Shown here: positions 24,931 to 33,821 of the stretch, piece after piece
Position numbering within the stretch: the stretch's first letter is position 1
Layout: every line of letters begins with the position of its first letter
Assembly (NCBI RefSeq): GCF_014646235.1
Contig: NZ_BMNB01000013.1
Coordinates: forward strand, 115,141-179,140
Direction: 5' to 3'
DNA length: 64,000 nt
Origin: Micromonospora sonchi
GTDB lineage: Bacteria > Actinomycetota > Actinomycetes > Mycobacteriales > Micromonosporaceae
The notes under the pieces: generated by a model
Seen by the model: only the letters and a program-made list of their open reading frames with translations
The model's database searches: none
What the model was told of the DNA's origin: nothing
Translations under genes and position numbers: made by a program

Positions 24931-24935
24931 CGGGC
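24860..24935. repeat. Short repeat insertion flanked by 16-bp direct repeats
   Basis: GCCCGGTGAGCGCGAG (minus strand) occurs at 24920-24935 and again at 24860-24875, exactly 60 bp apart. The sequence between them (24886-24926) is shared, apart from a 5-nt insertion, with 36671-36706 before dapD. The arrangement looks like a small element inserted at the start of the M16 partner gene, keeping the frame. Confidence 0.75.
24886..24926 (-). repeat. GAGGAGTGAGC...CGAGCCCCGCAGTCGCGA repeat, copy 1
   Basis: GCGCGAGGAGTGAGC, then CGGTT, then TTGCGAGCCCCGCAGTCGCGA in two parts on the minus strand. Copy 2 is at 36671-36706 and lacks the 5-nt insert. Here it encodes residues of the M16 partner's N terminus. 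Confidence 0.7.
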
Positions 24936-26276
24936 ACCTCCTGGGATGACCTCGACGGACGCGCGGCGCTCGGGCCGCAGGGTGGCCGCGGCGGCCCGGA
25001 TCTGTTCCTCGGTGACCTCACCGACCAGCCGGGGCAGCTCGCCCAGCAGTCCCGGTTCGCCGCGTTGCTGCTCCAGCACCGCCATCCGCAACGCGCGGCC
25101 GAGCACCGCGTCGGTCTCGCGCAGCAGGTGGGTGGCCATCCGGACCTGGGTACGGGCCAGTTCGCCATCGCCGAGCCCGTCGGTGGCGAGCCGGTCCAGT
25201 TCCTCGTCGACGGTGCGCAGCACCTTGTCCACGTCGCCGCCGGGCGGCAGGTGGGACTGGAGCAGCAGGGCCGTCGGGTCGCGTACGTCGAACGGATCCC
25301 CCATGAACCCGAGGTAGCCACTCACGCTGGTCACCGCGCGGTCCCGGTGCACCAGCCGCTCGACCAGCCGGGACGCGTCGCCGTCGGTGAGCACCTCGGC
25401 CAGCACCACGTACGGCAGGTAGGCGGCGAAGTCGCCGACCGGGTCGGGCACCCGCCACGCCGACGCCACCGCCGGCAGCGGAGCAAGCTGGTCGGTGTAC
25501 GCGGTGCGCCGCTCGGCGGTCAACGGCGGCTCGGCGAAGTCCGGCCGGTCCGGCGCCGGCCGGGCCGGTACATCACCGAAGTGCCGCTCGATCAGCTCGG
25601 TCGCCTCGGCGGTGTCGATGTCGCCGCTGACCGAGAGCACGGCGTTGCCGCTGGCGTAGTAGCGCCGGAAGAAGTCGGCCGCGTCGGCGACGGTGGCCGA
25701 CTCCAGGTCGTCGAAGGAGCCGTAGCCGTCGTGCGCGTTGGGGAAGGTGTCGAACATGACCGGCGGCAGGGTCAGCCAGGGGAACCCGCCGTACGGCCGG
25801 TTGAGCACGTTGACCCGGATCTCCTCCTTGACCACGTCGACCTGGTTACGCAGGTTCTCCTCGGTCAAGCGGGGGGCGCGCATCCGGTCGGCCTCCAGGA
25901 ACAGCGCCCGCTCCAGCGCGTTGCTCGGCAGCGTCTCGAAGTAGTCCGTGTAGTCCAGGTGGGTGGAGCCGTTGAAGGTGCCGCCCGCGCCCTGGACGTG
26001 CCGGAAGTGGGCGAGCTTCTCCAGGTTCTCCGAGCCCTGAAACATGAGGTGCTCGAAGAGGTGGGCGAAGCCGGTGCGGCCCTCGGGCTCGGAGCGGATG
26101 CCGACGTCGTAGACCACCGCCACCCCGATGACCGGGGCGCTGCGGTCAGGGGCGAGGACCACCCGCAGTCCGTTGTCGAGGGTGAACCGCTCGACCGGAT
26201 ACCTCGTCGCTGGGATCTTCACTCTGGGCGTCGGCACGGATTCGACCCTAACCTGTCGACGCGTCCCCGATGCCAT
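24927..26276 (-). CDS. M16 family zinc metallopeptidase, catalytic subunit
   Basis: The 449-residue soluble peptidase has the inverted zinc motif HLFEH (72-76, in GFAHLFEHLMFQGS). The downstream glutamate lies in VVKEEIRVN, about 75 residues later. FNGSTHLDYTDYFETLP is typical of the subfamily. Members degrade short peptides or process substrates inside an enclosed chamber formed by two M16 chains. Here the second chain would be the overlapping downstream gene. The start could also be the GTG at 26237, which gives a family-like VPTPRVKIPATRYP N terminus. Confidence 0.92.
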   Translation of the reverse strand: MASGTRRQVRVESVPTPRVKIPATRYPVERFTLDNGLRVVLAPDRSAPVIGVAVVYDVGIRSEPEGRTGFAHLFEHLMFQGSENLEKLAHFRHVQGAGGTFNGSTHLDYTDYFETLPSNALERALFLEADRMRAPRLTEENLRNQVDVVKEEIRVNVLNRPYGGFPWLTLPPVMFDTFPNAHDGYGSFDDLESATVADAADFFRRYYASGNAVLSVSGDIDTAEATELIERHFGDVPARPAPDRPDFAEPPLTAERRTAYTDQLAPLPAVASAWRVPDPVGDFAAYLPYVVLAEVLTDGDASRLVERLVHRDRAVTSVSGYLGFMGDPFDVRDPTALLLQSHLPPGGDVDKVLRTVDEELDRLATDGLGDGELARTQVRMATHLLRETDAVLGRALRMAVLEQQRGEPGLLGELPRLVGEVTEEQIRAAAATLRPERRASVEVIPGGAR

Positions 26277-26323
26277 CCTGCCGCCACCGCACCCGCCCCT
26301 GTGCGTGAGTCATCGACCGGGCG

Positions 26324-26378
26324 GTTAAAAAGGGGCCCCTCCTATACGCCAGGCGTTAAGAAGGGGCCCCTCCTTTCA
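26324..26378. repeat. Paired-palindrome dispersed element, copy 4
   Basis: GTTAAAAAGGGGCCCCTCCT, the core ATACGCCAGGCGTT and AAGAAGGGGCCCCTCCTTTC. It begins 47 nt beyond the M16 start side and ends 5 nt from the cspA stop. It thus lies between cspA and the M16 operon, both on the minus strand, where it could terminate cspA transcription. Confidence 0.85.
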
Positions 26379-26382
26379 AGCG

Positions 26383-26586
26383 TCAGACCGGGCGGATGTT
26401 CTCCGCCTGCGGGCCCTTCTGGCCCTGGACGACCTCGAACTCCACCCGCTGGTTCTCGTCGAGGCTGCGGTAGCCGGAGCTCTGGATCGCCGAGAAGTGG
26501 GCGAAGACGTCGGCGCCGCCGCCGTCCGGGGTGATGAAGCCGAAGCCCTTGTCAGCGTTGAACCACTTGACGGTGCCAATAGCCAT
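26383..26586 (-). CDS. cspA: Cold-shock protein
   Basis: The 67-residue single cold-shock domain carries RNP1 KGFGFITPD and RNP2-like DVFAHFSAI, with the start [14 protein letters not shown] typical of actinobacterial CspA. It binds single-stranded RNA/DNA and acts as an RNA chaperone. The ATG at 26586 has AAGGAGACG upstream. A structured leader of about 160 nt precedes it, as in other cold-shock genes. Confidence 0.97.
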   Translation of the reverse strand: MAIGTVKWFNADKGFGFITPDGGGADVFAHFSAIQSSGYRSLDENQRVEFEVVQGQKGPQAENIRPV

Positions 26587-26614
26587 GCTTGTTTCGTCTC
26601 CTTGACGGAACGTC

Positions 26615-26637
26615 GAGCCCGCACCTGCTGCGGGCTC
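26615..26637 (-). promoter_or_regulatory. cspA leader hairpin
   Basis: A perfect 9-bp inverted repeat GAGCCCGCA/TGCGGGCTC with a 5-nt loop lies 29 nt above the start codon and just above the SD. A second stem CCGGGC/GCCCGG lies near 26650. Such structures may set temperature-dependent translation. Confidence 0.45.
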
Positions 26638-26748
26638 GGGGAGAGGAATGCCCCGGGCGGACCTGCCCGGAACACCTGTCGCTTCTGGTCGCCCCGCCCG
26701 GAGAACGCCGGACACAACAAAGTGCGCCTGGGTCAGGTATCCACCAGG

Positions 26749-26778
26749 CGCATACAGAGCTGGTAACCAAAACTGCAA
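26749..26778 (-). promoter_or_regulatory. Probable cspA promoter
   Basis: TTGCAG (26773-26778) and TATGCG (26749-26754) on the minus strand are separated by 18 nt. They give a leader of about 155 nt to the cspA start, in the gap after the adnB stop. Confidence 0.5.
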
Positions 26779-26814
26779 CGCGGGCACGATACCACGGATC
26801 CGGCGCTGTCGGTT

Positions 26815-29800
26815 CTACAACAGCTCCGGCACCGAGGTGATCAACGCGGCGAGCCCGTCGGCGTCGAGCAGGTCCGCCGGACGGACGGTCCCCCCGTCCC
26901 GCACGTAGTGGAAGGCCGCGCCGACCCGGTCGACCGGTACGCCGGCCAGCTCCGCCCAGGCCAGCCGGTAGACCGCCAACTGCACGGCGGCCACCTCGGC
27001 GGCCGACCCGGACGGGCGGGCGCCGGTCTTCCAGTCGACCACGTCGAAACGGTCGCCGGGCCGGCGGAACACCGCGTCCATCCGGCCGCGTACCACCACG
27101 CCGCCGATCACTGTGGCGAACGGCACCTCCACCTCGACCGGGGTGCGGTCGGCCCACTCACTGGCCAGGAAGCGCTGCTGAAGCTCGGCCAACGCCTCGT
27201 CCGGCGCGGCATCGGCGTCCGCCGCACCGGGCAGCTCGTCGGTGTCGAGCAGCCGGTCGGCGCCGAACCGCTGCTCCAGCCAGGCGTGGAAGGCGGTGCC
27301 CCGGCGGGCGTACGGGTTCGGCTCGATCGGCAGTGGTCGGCGCAGCGTACGGGCCAGCGCCGCCGGGTCCCGGCGCAACGCGACCAGCTGCGTCACCGAC
27401 AGGTGCTCGGGCAGCGCCACGTCGATCGGGCCGGTGAGCCGGCTCAGCTCCGCCCGCTCGGCCAGCAGCAGGTCGGCCTCGCGCCGCCACCGGGCGATCT
27501 CCGGATCCGCCACCGCCTCGTCCGACCGGGCGGCCCCGTCGTCCTCGGTCAGGCTACGCCGCACCAGCGCCGCCGCCTCGGTCAACACCGGACGGCGTAC
27601 GCCGAGCGGGTCCGCCGGCCACTCGGCACGCAGCACCACCTCGGTGGTCGGGTTCACCGCGTCCGGCGTCGGCTCCGGCGCCCACTCGTCGATCAGGTGG
27701 CCGGCCTCGCCGGCCAGGCACGCGTCGTGCACCTCACGCAGCAACGCCGACGGCCCGCGCGGTCGCTTGGTGCCCTCCCCCCACCAGTGGCCGGAGCAGA
27801 GCAGCAGGCGACGCGGGCGGGTGACCGCCACGTACGCCAGCCGACGCTCCTCCCGCTCGTCGTGGGCCCGCCAGGCGTCGGTGAAGTCCGCCACGGCCCG
27901 GGCCACCGCGCGCTGGTCGTCGGCCTCGGCGAGGGCCAGCTCGGGCAGGCCGTCGGCGTCACCGCGCAACGGAAAGGGCAGCACGCCCAGCCCGCCGAGC
28001 CAGTGATCCGAGTTGCGCACCGGCCCCGGCCACACCCCCCGGTTCAGCCCGGCCACCGAGACCACGTCCCACTCCAGCCCCTTGGCGGCGTGCGCGGTGA
28101 GGATCTGCACCGCGCCGTCGACCACCTCCACCTCGCCCGGAGCCAGGCCACGCTCCTCGTCCTCGGCGGCGGCGAGGTAGGCCAGGAAACCGGCGAGCGT
28201 GGCACCCGGGCTCTCCCCGCTGAACCGGGCCGCCACGTCGCCCAGCGCGTCCAGGTGCCCCCGGGCCAGGCCGGCGTCGCCGGCACCGTCGGCGCCGGCC
28301 CGCACCGCCACCTCCACGTCCAGGCCGGTGGTCCGCTCGATGTCCGCGATCAGCTCCGGCAACGGCTGATCCAGCCGGTAGCGGAGCAGGCCCAGTTCCC
28401 GGGCGTACGCGCGCAGCCGCGCGTACCCCTCGGCCGAGTACGCCTGCGCCGGGCCGAGGTCGGCCAGCGCCTCGACCAGGGCCGCCTCGTCGAGGCGGTC
28501 CGGGACGATCTCCGAGGTGTCGTCGTCGGCGAGTTGCCGGCGGGCGGTGGCGATGGCCCTGGCCCGGCGGTGCAGGGCGACCAGGTCGCGCGGCCCGATC
28601 CGCCACCGGGCACCGGTCAGCAGGCGCAGCAGCGCGGCCCCGTCGGTCGGGTCGGCCAGCACCCGCAGCGTGCACACCACGTCGCGTACCTCGGGGGTGT
28701 CCAGCAGGCCCCCCAGCCCGACCACCTCGACCGGCAGGCCACGCTCGCGCAGCGCGGCGGCGATCGCCGGGATCTGGCTGCGCAGCCGGACCAGCACCGC
28801 CGTGGACGGACGCAGCGCGACCGGGATCTGCTCGGGCAGCGCGCCGGGCATCCGGGCCGCACCACGCCAGGCGGCCAGCAGGCTGTCGGCGATCCAGTCG
28901 GCCTCGTCGGCGTACGTGGACAGCAGCGCGCAGTGCACGGTGCCCGCAGCGGCGCCGCGCGGGCTGCGGTGCACGATGGGCTCGTCGACGCTGAGCGCGG
29001 CGTGCAGTTCCGGCACCCGGGCACCGGCGGCGCGCAACGGGGTGGCCAGGGCGTTCGCCACCGCGAGGATCTCCGGGCGGTTGCGCCAACTGGTGGTCAG
29101 CCCGAGCACCCGGGCCGGACTGCCGTCGGGCCGGGCGAACTCGGTCGGGAAGCGGTCCAGGGTGCCGGCGCTGGCGCCCCGCCAGCCGTAGATGGACTGA
29201 CAGGGGTCACCCACGGCGGTCACCGGGTGCCCGCCGCCGAACAGCGCGCCGAGCAGCACCACCTGGGCATGGCTGGTGTCCTGGTACTCGTCGAGCAGCA
29301 CCACCCGGTAGCGGCTTCGCTCGATCTCGCCGACCCCCGGGTGGTCCCGGGCCACCCGGGCGGCCCGGGCGAGCTGGTCGGCGAAGTCCATCGCCTCGAA
29401 GTCGTCCTTGCGCCGGGCGTACGCGCGCACCAGCGGCAGCAGCTTCAGCCGGGTCTGTTGCAGTGCGAGGGCCTTGCGCACGTCGGCGTAGACGCGCCCG
29501 GGGCGGGACTGCACGTCGGCGAAGAAGCGGCCGGTCCACGCGGCGAGGGCGTCCGGGGCGACCAGGTGCTCGTCCAGCTCGCCGGCGAGCGCCAACACGG
29601 CGTCGGTGACGCTGCTCGGCATCCGGTCCACCCCGGACATGTCCCCGTCGTAGTTGCGCACGATCAGGTCGACCAGCTGCCAGCGGGAGGCCTCGGTGAG
29701 CAGGCGGGTGGTGGGTTCGTAGCCGGCGCGCAGGCCGTGCTCGGTGACGATCCGCCCGGCGTACGAGTGGTAGGTGGCCACCGTCGGTTCCCCGGCCAGC

Positions 29801-30177
29801 GGGTCGTCGAGCGGGTCGCGCCCGCGCCGACCCAGTCGACGGATCAGCTGGTCGAGCCGGGTACGCACCCGGTGCGCCAGCTCGCCGGCGGCCTTGCGGG
29901 TGAAGGTGAGGCCGAGCACCTGTTCCGGCCGGACGTACGAGTTGGCGACCAGCCAGACCACCCGGGCGGCCATCGTCTCGGTCTTGCCCGAGCCGGCGCC
30001 CGCGACCACCAGCAGCGGCTCCACCGGCGCGGCGATGATCGCCGCCTGTTCGCGGGTCGGCGCCGGCCGACCCAGCAGCTTCGCCAGCTCCACCGGGGTG
30101 TACCGGGGGCCGGCGTCGGCCGCCCGGGGCGCCGGGGTGGCGGGGTTGAACAGGGCGGGCTGGGAGGGCACCCTCAC
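26815..30177 (-). CDS. adnB: AdnB: UvrD-like helicase-nuclease subunit
   Basis: The 1120-residue protein is the lead motor subunit of the AdnAB helicase-nuclease, which resects double-strand breaks in actinobacteria. Walker A AGAGSGKT (59-66), Walker B LLDEYQDTSHAQ, DPCQSIYGWRGA (motif III) and HAAKGLEWDVVSVAGL (motif V) are canonical. The C-terminal RecB-type nuclease has GTAFHAWLEQRFG, DVVDWKTG and VQLAVYRLAW. The GTG at 30177 overlaps the adnA stop (GTGA), so the subunits are translationally coupled. The open frame upstream of it is antisense-free overlap with adnA and not real. It matches Rv3201c in position. Confidence 0.95.
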   Translation of the reverse strand: MRVPSQPALFNPATPAPRAADAGPRYTPVELAKLLGRPAPTREQAAIIAAPVEPLLVVAGAGSGKTETMAARVVWLVANSYVRPEQVLGLTFTRKAAGELAHRVRTRLDQLIRRLGRRGRDPLDDPLAGEPTVATYHSYAGRIVTEHGLRAGYEPTTRLLTEASRWQLVDLIVRNYDGDMSGVDRMPSSVTDAVLALAGELDEHLVAPDALAAWTGRFFADVQSRPGRVYADVRKALALQQTRLKLLPLVRAYARRKDDFEAMDFADQLARAARVARDHPGVGEIERSRYRVVLLDEYQDTSHAQVVLLGALFGGGHPVTAVGDPCQSIYGWRGASAGTLDRFPTEFARPDGSPARVLGLTTSWRNRPEILAVANALATPLRAAGARVPELHAALSVDEPIVHRSPRGAAAGTVHCALLSTYADEADWIADSLLAAWRGAARMPGALPEQIPVALRPSTAVLVRLRSQIPAIAAALRERGLPVEVVGLGGLLDTPEVRDVVCTLRVLADPTDGAALLRLLTGARWRIGPRDLVALHRRARAIATARRQLADDDTSEIVPDRLDEAALVEALADLGPAQAYSAEGYARLRAYARELGLLRYRLDQPLPELIADIERTTGLDVEVAVRAGADGAGDAGLARGHLDALGDVAARFSGESPGATLAGFLAYLAAAEDEERGLAPGEVEVVDGAVQILTAHAAKGLEWDVVSVAGLNRGVWPGPVRNSDHWLGGLGVLPFPLRGDADGLPELALAEADDQRAVARAVADFTDAWRAHDEREERRLAYVAVTRPRRLLLCSGHWWGEGTKRPRGPSALLREVHDACLAGEAGHLIDEWAPEPTPDAVNPTTEVVLRAEWPADPLGVRRPVLTEAAALVRRSLTEDDGAARSDEAVADPEIARWRREADLLLAERAELSRLTGPIDVALPEHLSVTQLVALRRDPAALARTLRRPLPIEPNPYARRGTAFHAWLEQRFGADRLLDTDELPGAADADAAPDEALAELQQRFLASEWADRTPVEVEVPFATVIGGVVVRGRMDAVFRRPGDRFDVVDWKTGARPSGSAAEVAAVQLAVYRLAWAELAGVPVDRVGAAFHYVRDGGTVRPADLLDADGLAALITSVPELL

Positions 30178-33100
30178 TCCTCGTGCTCCGGCCGCCGGAC
30201 GGTCGGCGGCTCGACCACCTGCCGCCCCTGCCCGGACACCGGGCAGCTGGTGCGCACCGGGCACACCCGGCACTTCGAGTTGGCGACCGCGGCGAAGGTG
30301 GCGGCGGCCATCGTATCGGCGGTGCGGCGGACCAGCGCGGTGGCCCAGCCGGCCTCCGGCCCGTCGGTGGCCGGTGGCTGGGCCTGCTCCCGGGCGTCGC
30401 GGGCGCCGGTGCCGAGTTGCACCAGGGCCGCCCCGCCGGGCTCGTCGCCGAACTCGGCGAAGGCGCCCGCCTCCACCGCAGCCTGGTACCCGCCGAGCTG
30501 TGGATGCTCGGCCACCTCGGGTGCGGTGACGGCGGTGGACTTGCCGGTCTTGAGGTCCACCACCACCAGCCGGCCGTCCGCGTCCACCTCCAGCCGGTCC
30601 ACCCGGCCGACCAGCTCGACCGGCCGGTTCGGGTCGTCGAGGCGTACCGCGAACTCGTGCTCGATGGCGAGCAGCCGGCGCGGGTTGGCGGCCAGCCAGC
30701 GCAGCAGCTTGTCGACCATCTCCTCGGCGCGGGCCCGCTCCGGGCCGACCATCCACCGCGCGGCCAGTTCGATCGCGTCGAACCGGGCGGCGACGTAGTC
30801 CAGCAGCTCGCTCCGGTCGGCGCTGGCGTCCTCGGCCAGCATCGCCGCCGCGTGCACCAGGTTGCCGACGCCCTGGGCGGTGCTGGCCGGAGCGCTCCCG
30901 CCGTGCCGTTCCAGCAGCCAGCGCAGGCTGCACCGCAGCACGCTCTCCATCGCCGACGGGGTGACCCGGACCAGCTCCCCCTCGTCCGCCAGCGGCCGGT
31001 CGTCCGAGAGCGGTCGCAGCCCCCACCAGTCGTCGGGATGCGCGCCGGGCACCCCGGCGGCGGCCAGCCGGGCCAGTTCGGCCGCCGCCGCCCGCCGCCG
31101 GGCGAACGGGACCGCCGGGTCGGTCACGGCGGTACGCAGCTCCGCCACCAGCGCGGGCAGGGTGAGCGCCCGGGGTGGACGGCTGACCGGCAGCGCCCGC
31201 GGAGCATCGGGATCGGACTCGCCCTGCGGTCCGGTGGGGCCCAGCTCGTATTCGGTGCGGCCCGGCTCGTATTCGGTGCGGCCCAGCTCGTAGAGGAAGC
31301 GGCTGGGCTGCTCCTCGTGGTCGTCGCCGCCCACCGCCGCGGAGGCGACCGCGCTGATCAGCAGCCGGCGCCGGGCCCGGGTCACCGCGACGTGGAACAG
31401 CCGCCGCTCCTCGTCGAGCAGGGCGGAGGTCTGCCCGACCATGGTGACCGCCCCACCGCTGCCGTCCGACCGGCCGGCCAGCACGTCCACCAGGCGTTCG
31501 GAGCCGAGCAGGCTGCCGCGCAGCCGCAGGTCGGGCCAGACTCCCTCCTGCACTCCGGCGACGGCGACCAGGTCCCACTCGAGGCCCTTGGCGGCGTGCC
31601 CGGTGAGCAGTCGGACGGCGTCGCCCCGGTCGGCGGTCGGAGCGAGGGTGTCGGCCGGCAACTCCTGGCCGAGCACGTGGTCGAGGAAGACTTCGGTACG
31701 CGCGCCCGGCAGCCGGTCGGTGAACCGGGCGGCCGCGTCGAAGAGGACCAGCACCGCGTCCAGGTCACGATCGGCCGCCTCGGCCCGGCGGCGCCGGGCG
31801 AGGTCACCCTCACCGGCCACCGCGGGGCCCCGGGTCAGCGCGGCGGACCACAGCTCGGCCAGCCCGCTGGCCCGCCACACGGCCCAGAGCACCTCCTCGG
31901 CGGTGGCGCCGGGTCGGCCGGCCGTCTCGCGGGCCACGGCCAACAGCCCGGCCACCGTCTGTGCCGGCTCGGCCCAGCGTCGTTGCACGCCGGCCAGCTC
32001 CGTCGGGTCGCGCAGCGCCTCGACGATCAGCTCCCCGGAGGGCCGGCGATCGCCGGTGGCCAGGGCGATGGCGCGCAGGCCCTGCCGCAGCCGCCGCTCG
32101 GCCAGCGGGTCGGCACCGCCGAGGGGCGAGTGCAGCAGGGCGACCGCGGCCTCCTCGTCGAGCCGTTCCGGCTCCAGCGCGCAGCGCAGCAGGAGCAGCA
32201 GCGGCGCCACCGCCGGTTGCAGGTGCAGCGGCAGATCCTCGCCGTGCACCACGGTCGGCACGCCGGCCGCGTGCAGGGCCCGGCGCAGCGTGGGAAGTTG
32301 CCGGCCGGCGGAGCGGACCAGCACCGCCATCCGCCCCCAGGGCATCCCGCCGAGCAGGTGCGCCTCGCGCAGGGCGTGCGCCAGCCAGGCGGCCTCGCTC
32401 GTGGCCGAACGGAAGGTGCGTACCTCCACCTCGCCGGGGGGCGCGTCCGGCAACGGGCGCAACCGGCGGTGCGCCGCCGGGCCGCGCAGCCGTCGAGCCA
32501 GTCGGGCGGCGGCGGCCAGCAGCCGCTCACCGGCGCGGTAGCTGGTGGTCAGCAGCAGCTGGGCGGCCGGCGCACCGGAGGCGGTGCGGAACCGGTGCGG
32601 GAAGCTCGTCACGCCCCCGGGATCCGCGCCACGGAACGCGTACGTGGACGAGTCGGGATCGGCGAACGCGATCAGCGGCAGGCCGCCGCCGGCGACCGTG
32701 TCGAGCAGGTCGAGCTGGGCGGGGTCGGTGTCGGCCAGTTCGTCGACGTAGACGTACGCCAACCGGTGCCGCTCGGCGGCCAGCAGCTCCGGGTCGTCGC
32801 GCAACATCCCGGTGGCCGCCCGGACCAGCTCCGCCGGGTCGTACGCGACCGAGCCCCGGTTGGCCACGTCGCGCAACGCCAACACGGCGACGTACTCCCG
32901 GAGGAACCGGGCGGCGGCGGGCCAGTCGGCGCGGCCGAGCTTCTCGCCGAGCCGCGCCAGCTCGACCGGACCGATCCCGCGCTCGGCCGCACGCATCAGC
33001 AGGTCGCGCAGTTGGGCGGCGAACGCCCGGGTACGCAACGCCGGACGTAGATCCTCCGGCCAGCCGACCGGATCGTCATCGGGCTCCTGGCCGACGACGT

Positions 33101-33611
33101 CCAGCAGCTCACGGATGATCAGATCCTGTTCCGGGCCGGTGAGCAGGCGCGGCGACGGTTCCCCCCGCTCGGCGGCGGCCCGCCGCAGCAGCCCGAAGGC
33201 GTACGCGGGAAAGGTGCGGACCAGGGGTTCGCGCAGCACCTGCTGCCCGTCGGCGGCGATTCGGGCCTCGATCCGGTGCCGCAGCTCGGCAGCTCCCCGG
33301 CGGCCGAAGGTGAGCACCAGGATCCGCTCCGGATCCACCCCCTCCGCGATCCGGGTGGCGACCGCCTCGACGAGCGTCCGGGTCTTCCCGGTGCCCGGTC
33401 CACCGAGGACCAACAACGGCCCGTCGGTGTGCGCGATCACCTCCGCCTGCCCCGGATCGACCCGTCCGGCGCCACCCTGCTCGCGGACCTCGACAGCCTG
33501 CCCGCGGACCTCGACAGCCTGCCCGCGGACCTCGTCCGGGGGGCCAACGGCCGATGGGCCGTTGCCCTCGGTCGGCCCGGCGGGCCGACGCACCAACCGG
33601 TACGCCTGCAT
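30174..33611 (-). CDS. adnA: AdnA: helicase-nuclease subunit with Fe-S nuclease
   Basis: The 1145-residue partner of AdnB has Walker A GGPGTGKT (70-77), motif GRRGAAELRHRI and GHAAKGLEWDLVAVAGV. The Walker B region is YVDELADTDPAQ rather than DEYQD. The C-terminal nuclease has LVVVDLKTGKS and a four-cysteine cluster, one Cys in RCSLRWLLE and three in KCRVCPVRTSCPV. That is the AddB/Cas4 pattern for a [4Fe-4S] cluster. Two linkers hold 21-bp tandem repeats (residues about 28-44, and near YELGRTEYEPGRTEYELG). It is the first gene of the adnA-adnB operon and matches Rv3202c. Confidence 0.95.
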   Translation of the reverse strand: MQAYRLVRRPAGPTEGNGPSAVGPPDEVRGQAVEVRGQAVEVREQGGAGRVDPGQAEVIAHTDGPLLVLGGPGTGKTRTLVEAVATRIAEGVDPERILVLTFGRRGAAELRHRIEARIAADGQQVLREPLVRTFPAYAFGLLRRAAAERGEPSPRLLTGPEQDLIIRELLDVVGQEPDDDPVGWPEDLRPALRTRAFAAQLRDLLMRAAERGIGPVELARLGEKLGRADWPAAARFLREYVAVLALRDVANRGSVAYDPAELVRAATGMLRDDPELLAAERHRLAYVYVDELADTDPAQLDLLDTVAGGGLPLIAFADPDSSTYAFRGADPGGVTSFPHRFRTASGAPAAQLLLTTSYRAGERLLAAAARLARRLRGPAAHRRLRPLPDAPPGEVEVRTFRSATSEAAWLAHALREAHLLGGMPWGRMAVLVRSAGRQLPTLRRALHAAGVPTVVHGEDLPLHLQPAVAPLLLLLRCALEPERLDEEAAVALLHSPLGGADPLAERRLRQGLRAIALATGDRRPSGELIVEALRDPTELAGVQRRWAEPAQTVAGLLAVARETAGRPGATAEEVLWAVWRASGLAELWSAALTRGPAVAGEGDLARRRRAEAADRDLDAVLVLFDAAARFTDRLPGARTEVFLDHVLGQELPADTLAPTADRGDAVRLLTGHAAKGLEWDLVAVAGVQEGVWPDLRLRGSLLGSERLVDVLAGRSDGSGGAVTMVGQTSALLDEERRLFHVAVTRARRRLLISAVASAAVGGDDHEEQPSRFLYELGRTEYEPGRTEYELGPTGPQGESDPDAPRALPVSRPPRALTLPALVAELRTAVTDPAVPFARRRAAAAELARLAAAGVPGAHPDDWWGLRPLSDDRPLADEGELVRVTPSAMESVLRCSLRWLLERHGGSAPASTAQGVGNLVHAAAMLAEDASADRSELLDYVAARFDAIELAARWMVGPERARAEEMVDKLLRWLAANPRRLLAIEHEFAVRLDDPNRPVELVGRVDRLEVDADGRLVVVDLKTGKSTAVTAPEVAEHPQLGGYQAAVEAGAFAEFGDEPGGAALVQLGTGARDAREQAQPPATDGPEAGWATALVRRTADTMAAATFAAVANSKCRVCPVRTSCPVSGQGRQVVEPPTVRRPEHEE
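31240..31293. repeat. 21-bp tandem repeat in adnA (internal)
   Basis: The unit CCCAGCTCGTATTCGGTGCGG is present about 2.5 times with one substitution. It encodes a seven-residue YELGRTE-type repeat in the linker before the nuclease domain. Confidence 0.85.
33483..33534. repeat. 21-bp tandem repeat in adnA (N-terminal)
   Basis: The unit GCGGACCTCGACAGCCTGCC plus C is repeated exactly twice, followed by a 10-nt partial copy. It encodes EVRGQAV repeats in the disordered N-terminal extension ahead of Walker A. Confidence 0.85.
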
Positions 33612-33821
33612 CCCGCCATCCCATCACGGGCCTGCGACACTCCCCGACCCGCCACACCATCCGCCACCCCAGCTCACACCCGAACTCCACCAGGTGCGTC
33701 CCAGAGCAGTGGCGACCTCCCGCTGCCCCACCGATCCCCTTCGTCCGCGCTGACCCCTGAATGCAGCCATTCGCCCAGCCCCACGGCAGCCCCGGGTAGG
33801 GGCGCGGGAGGCGCAGGGCTG

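Noticed and set aside
26815..31578. 1587-codon frame including adnB
   Set aside because: The part above 30177 is a shadow of adnA; the GTGA overlap gives the proper start.
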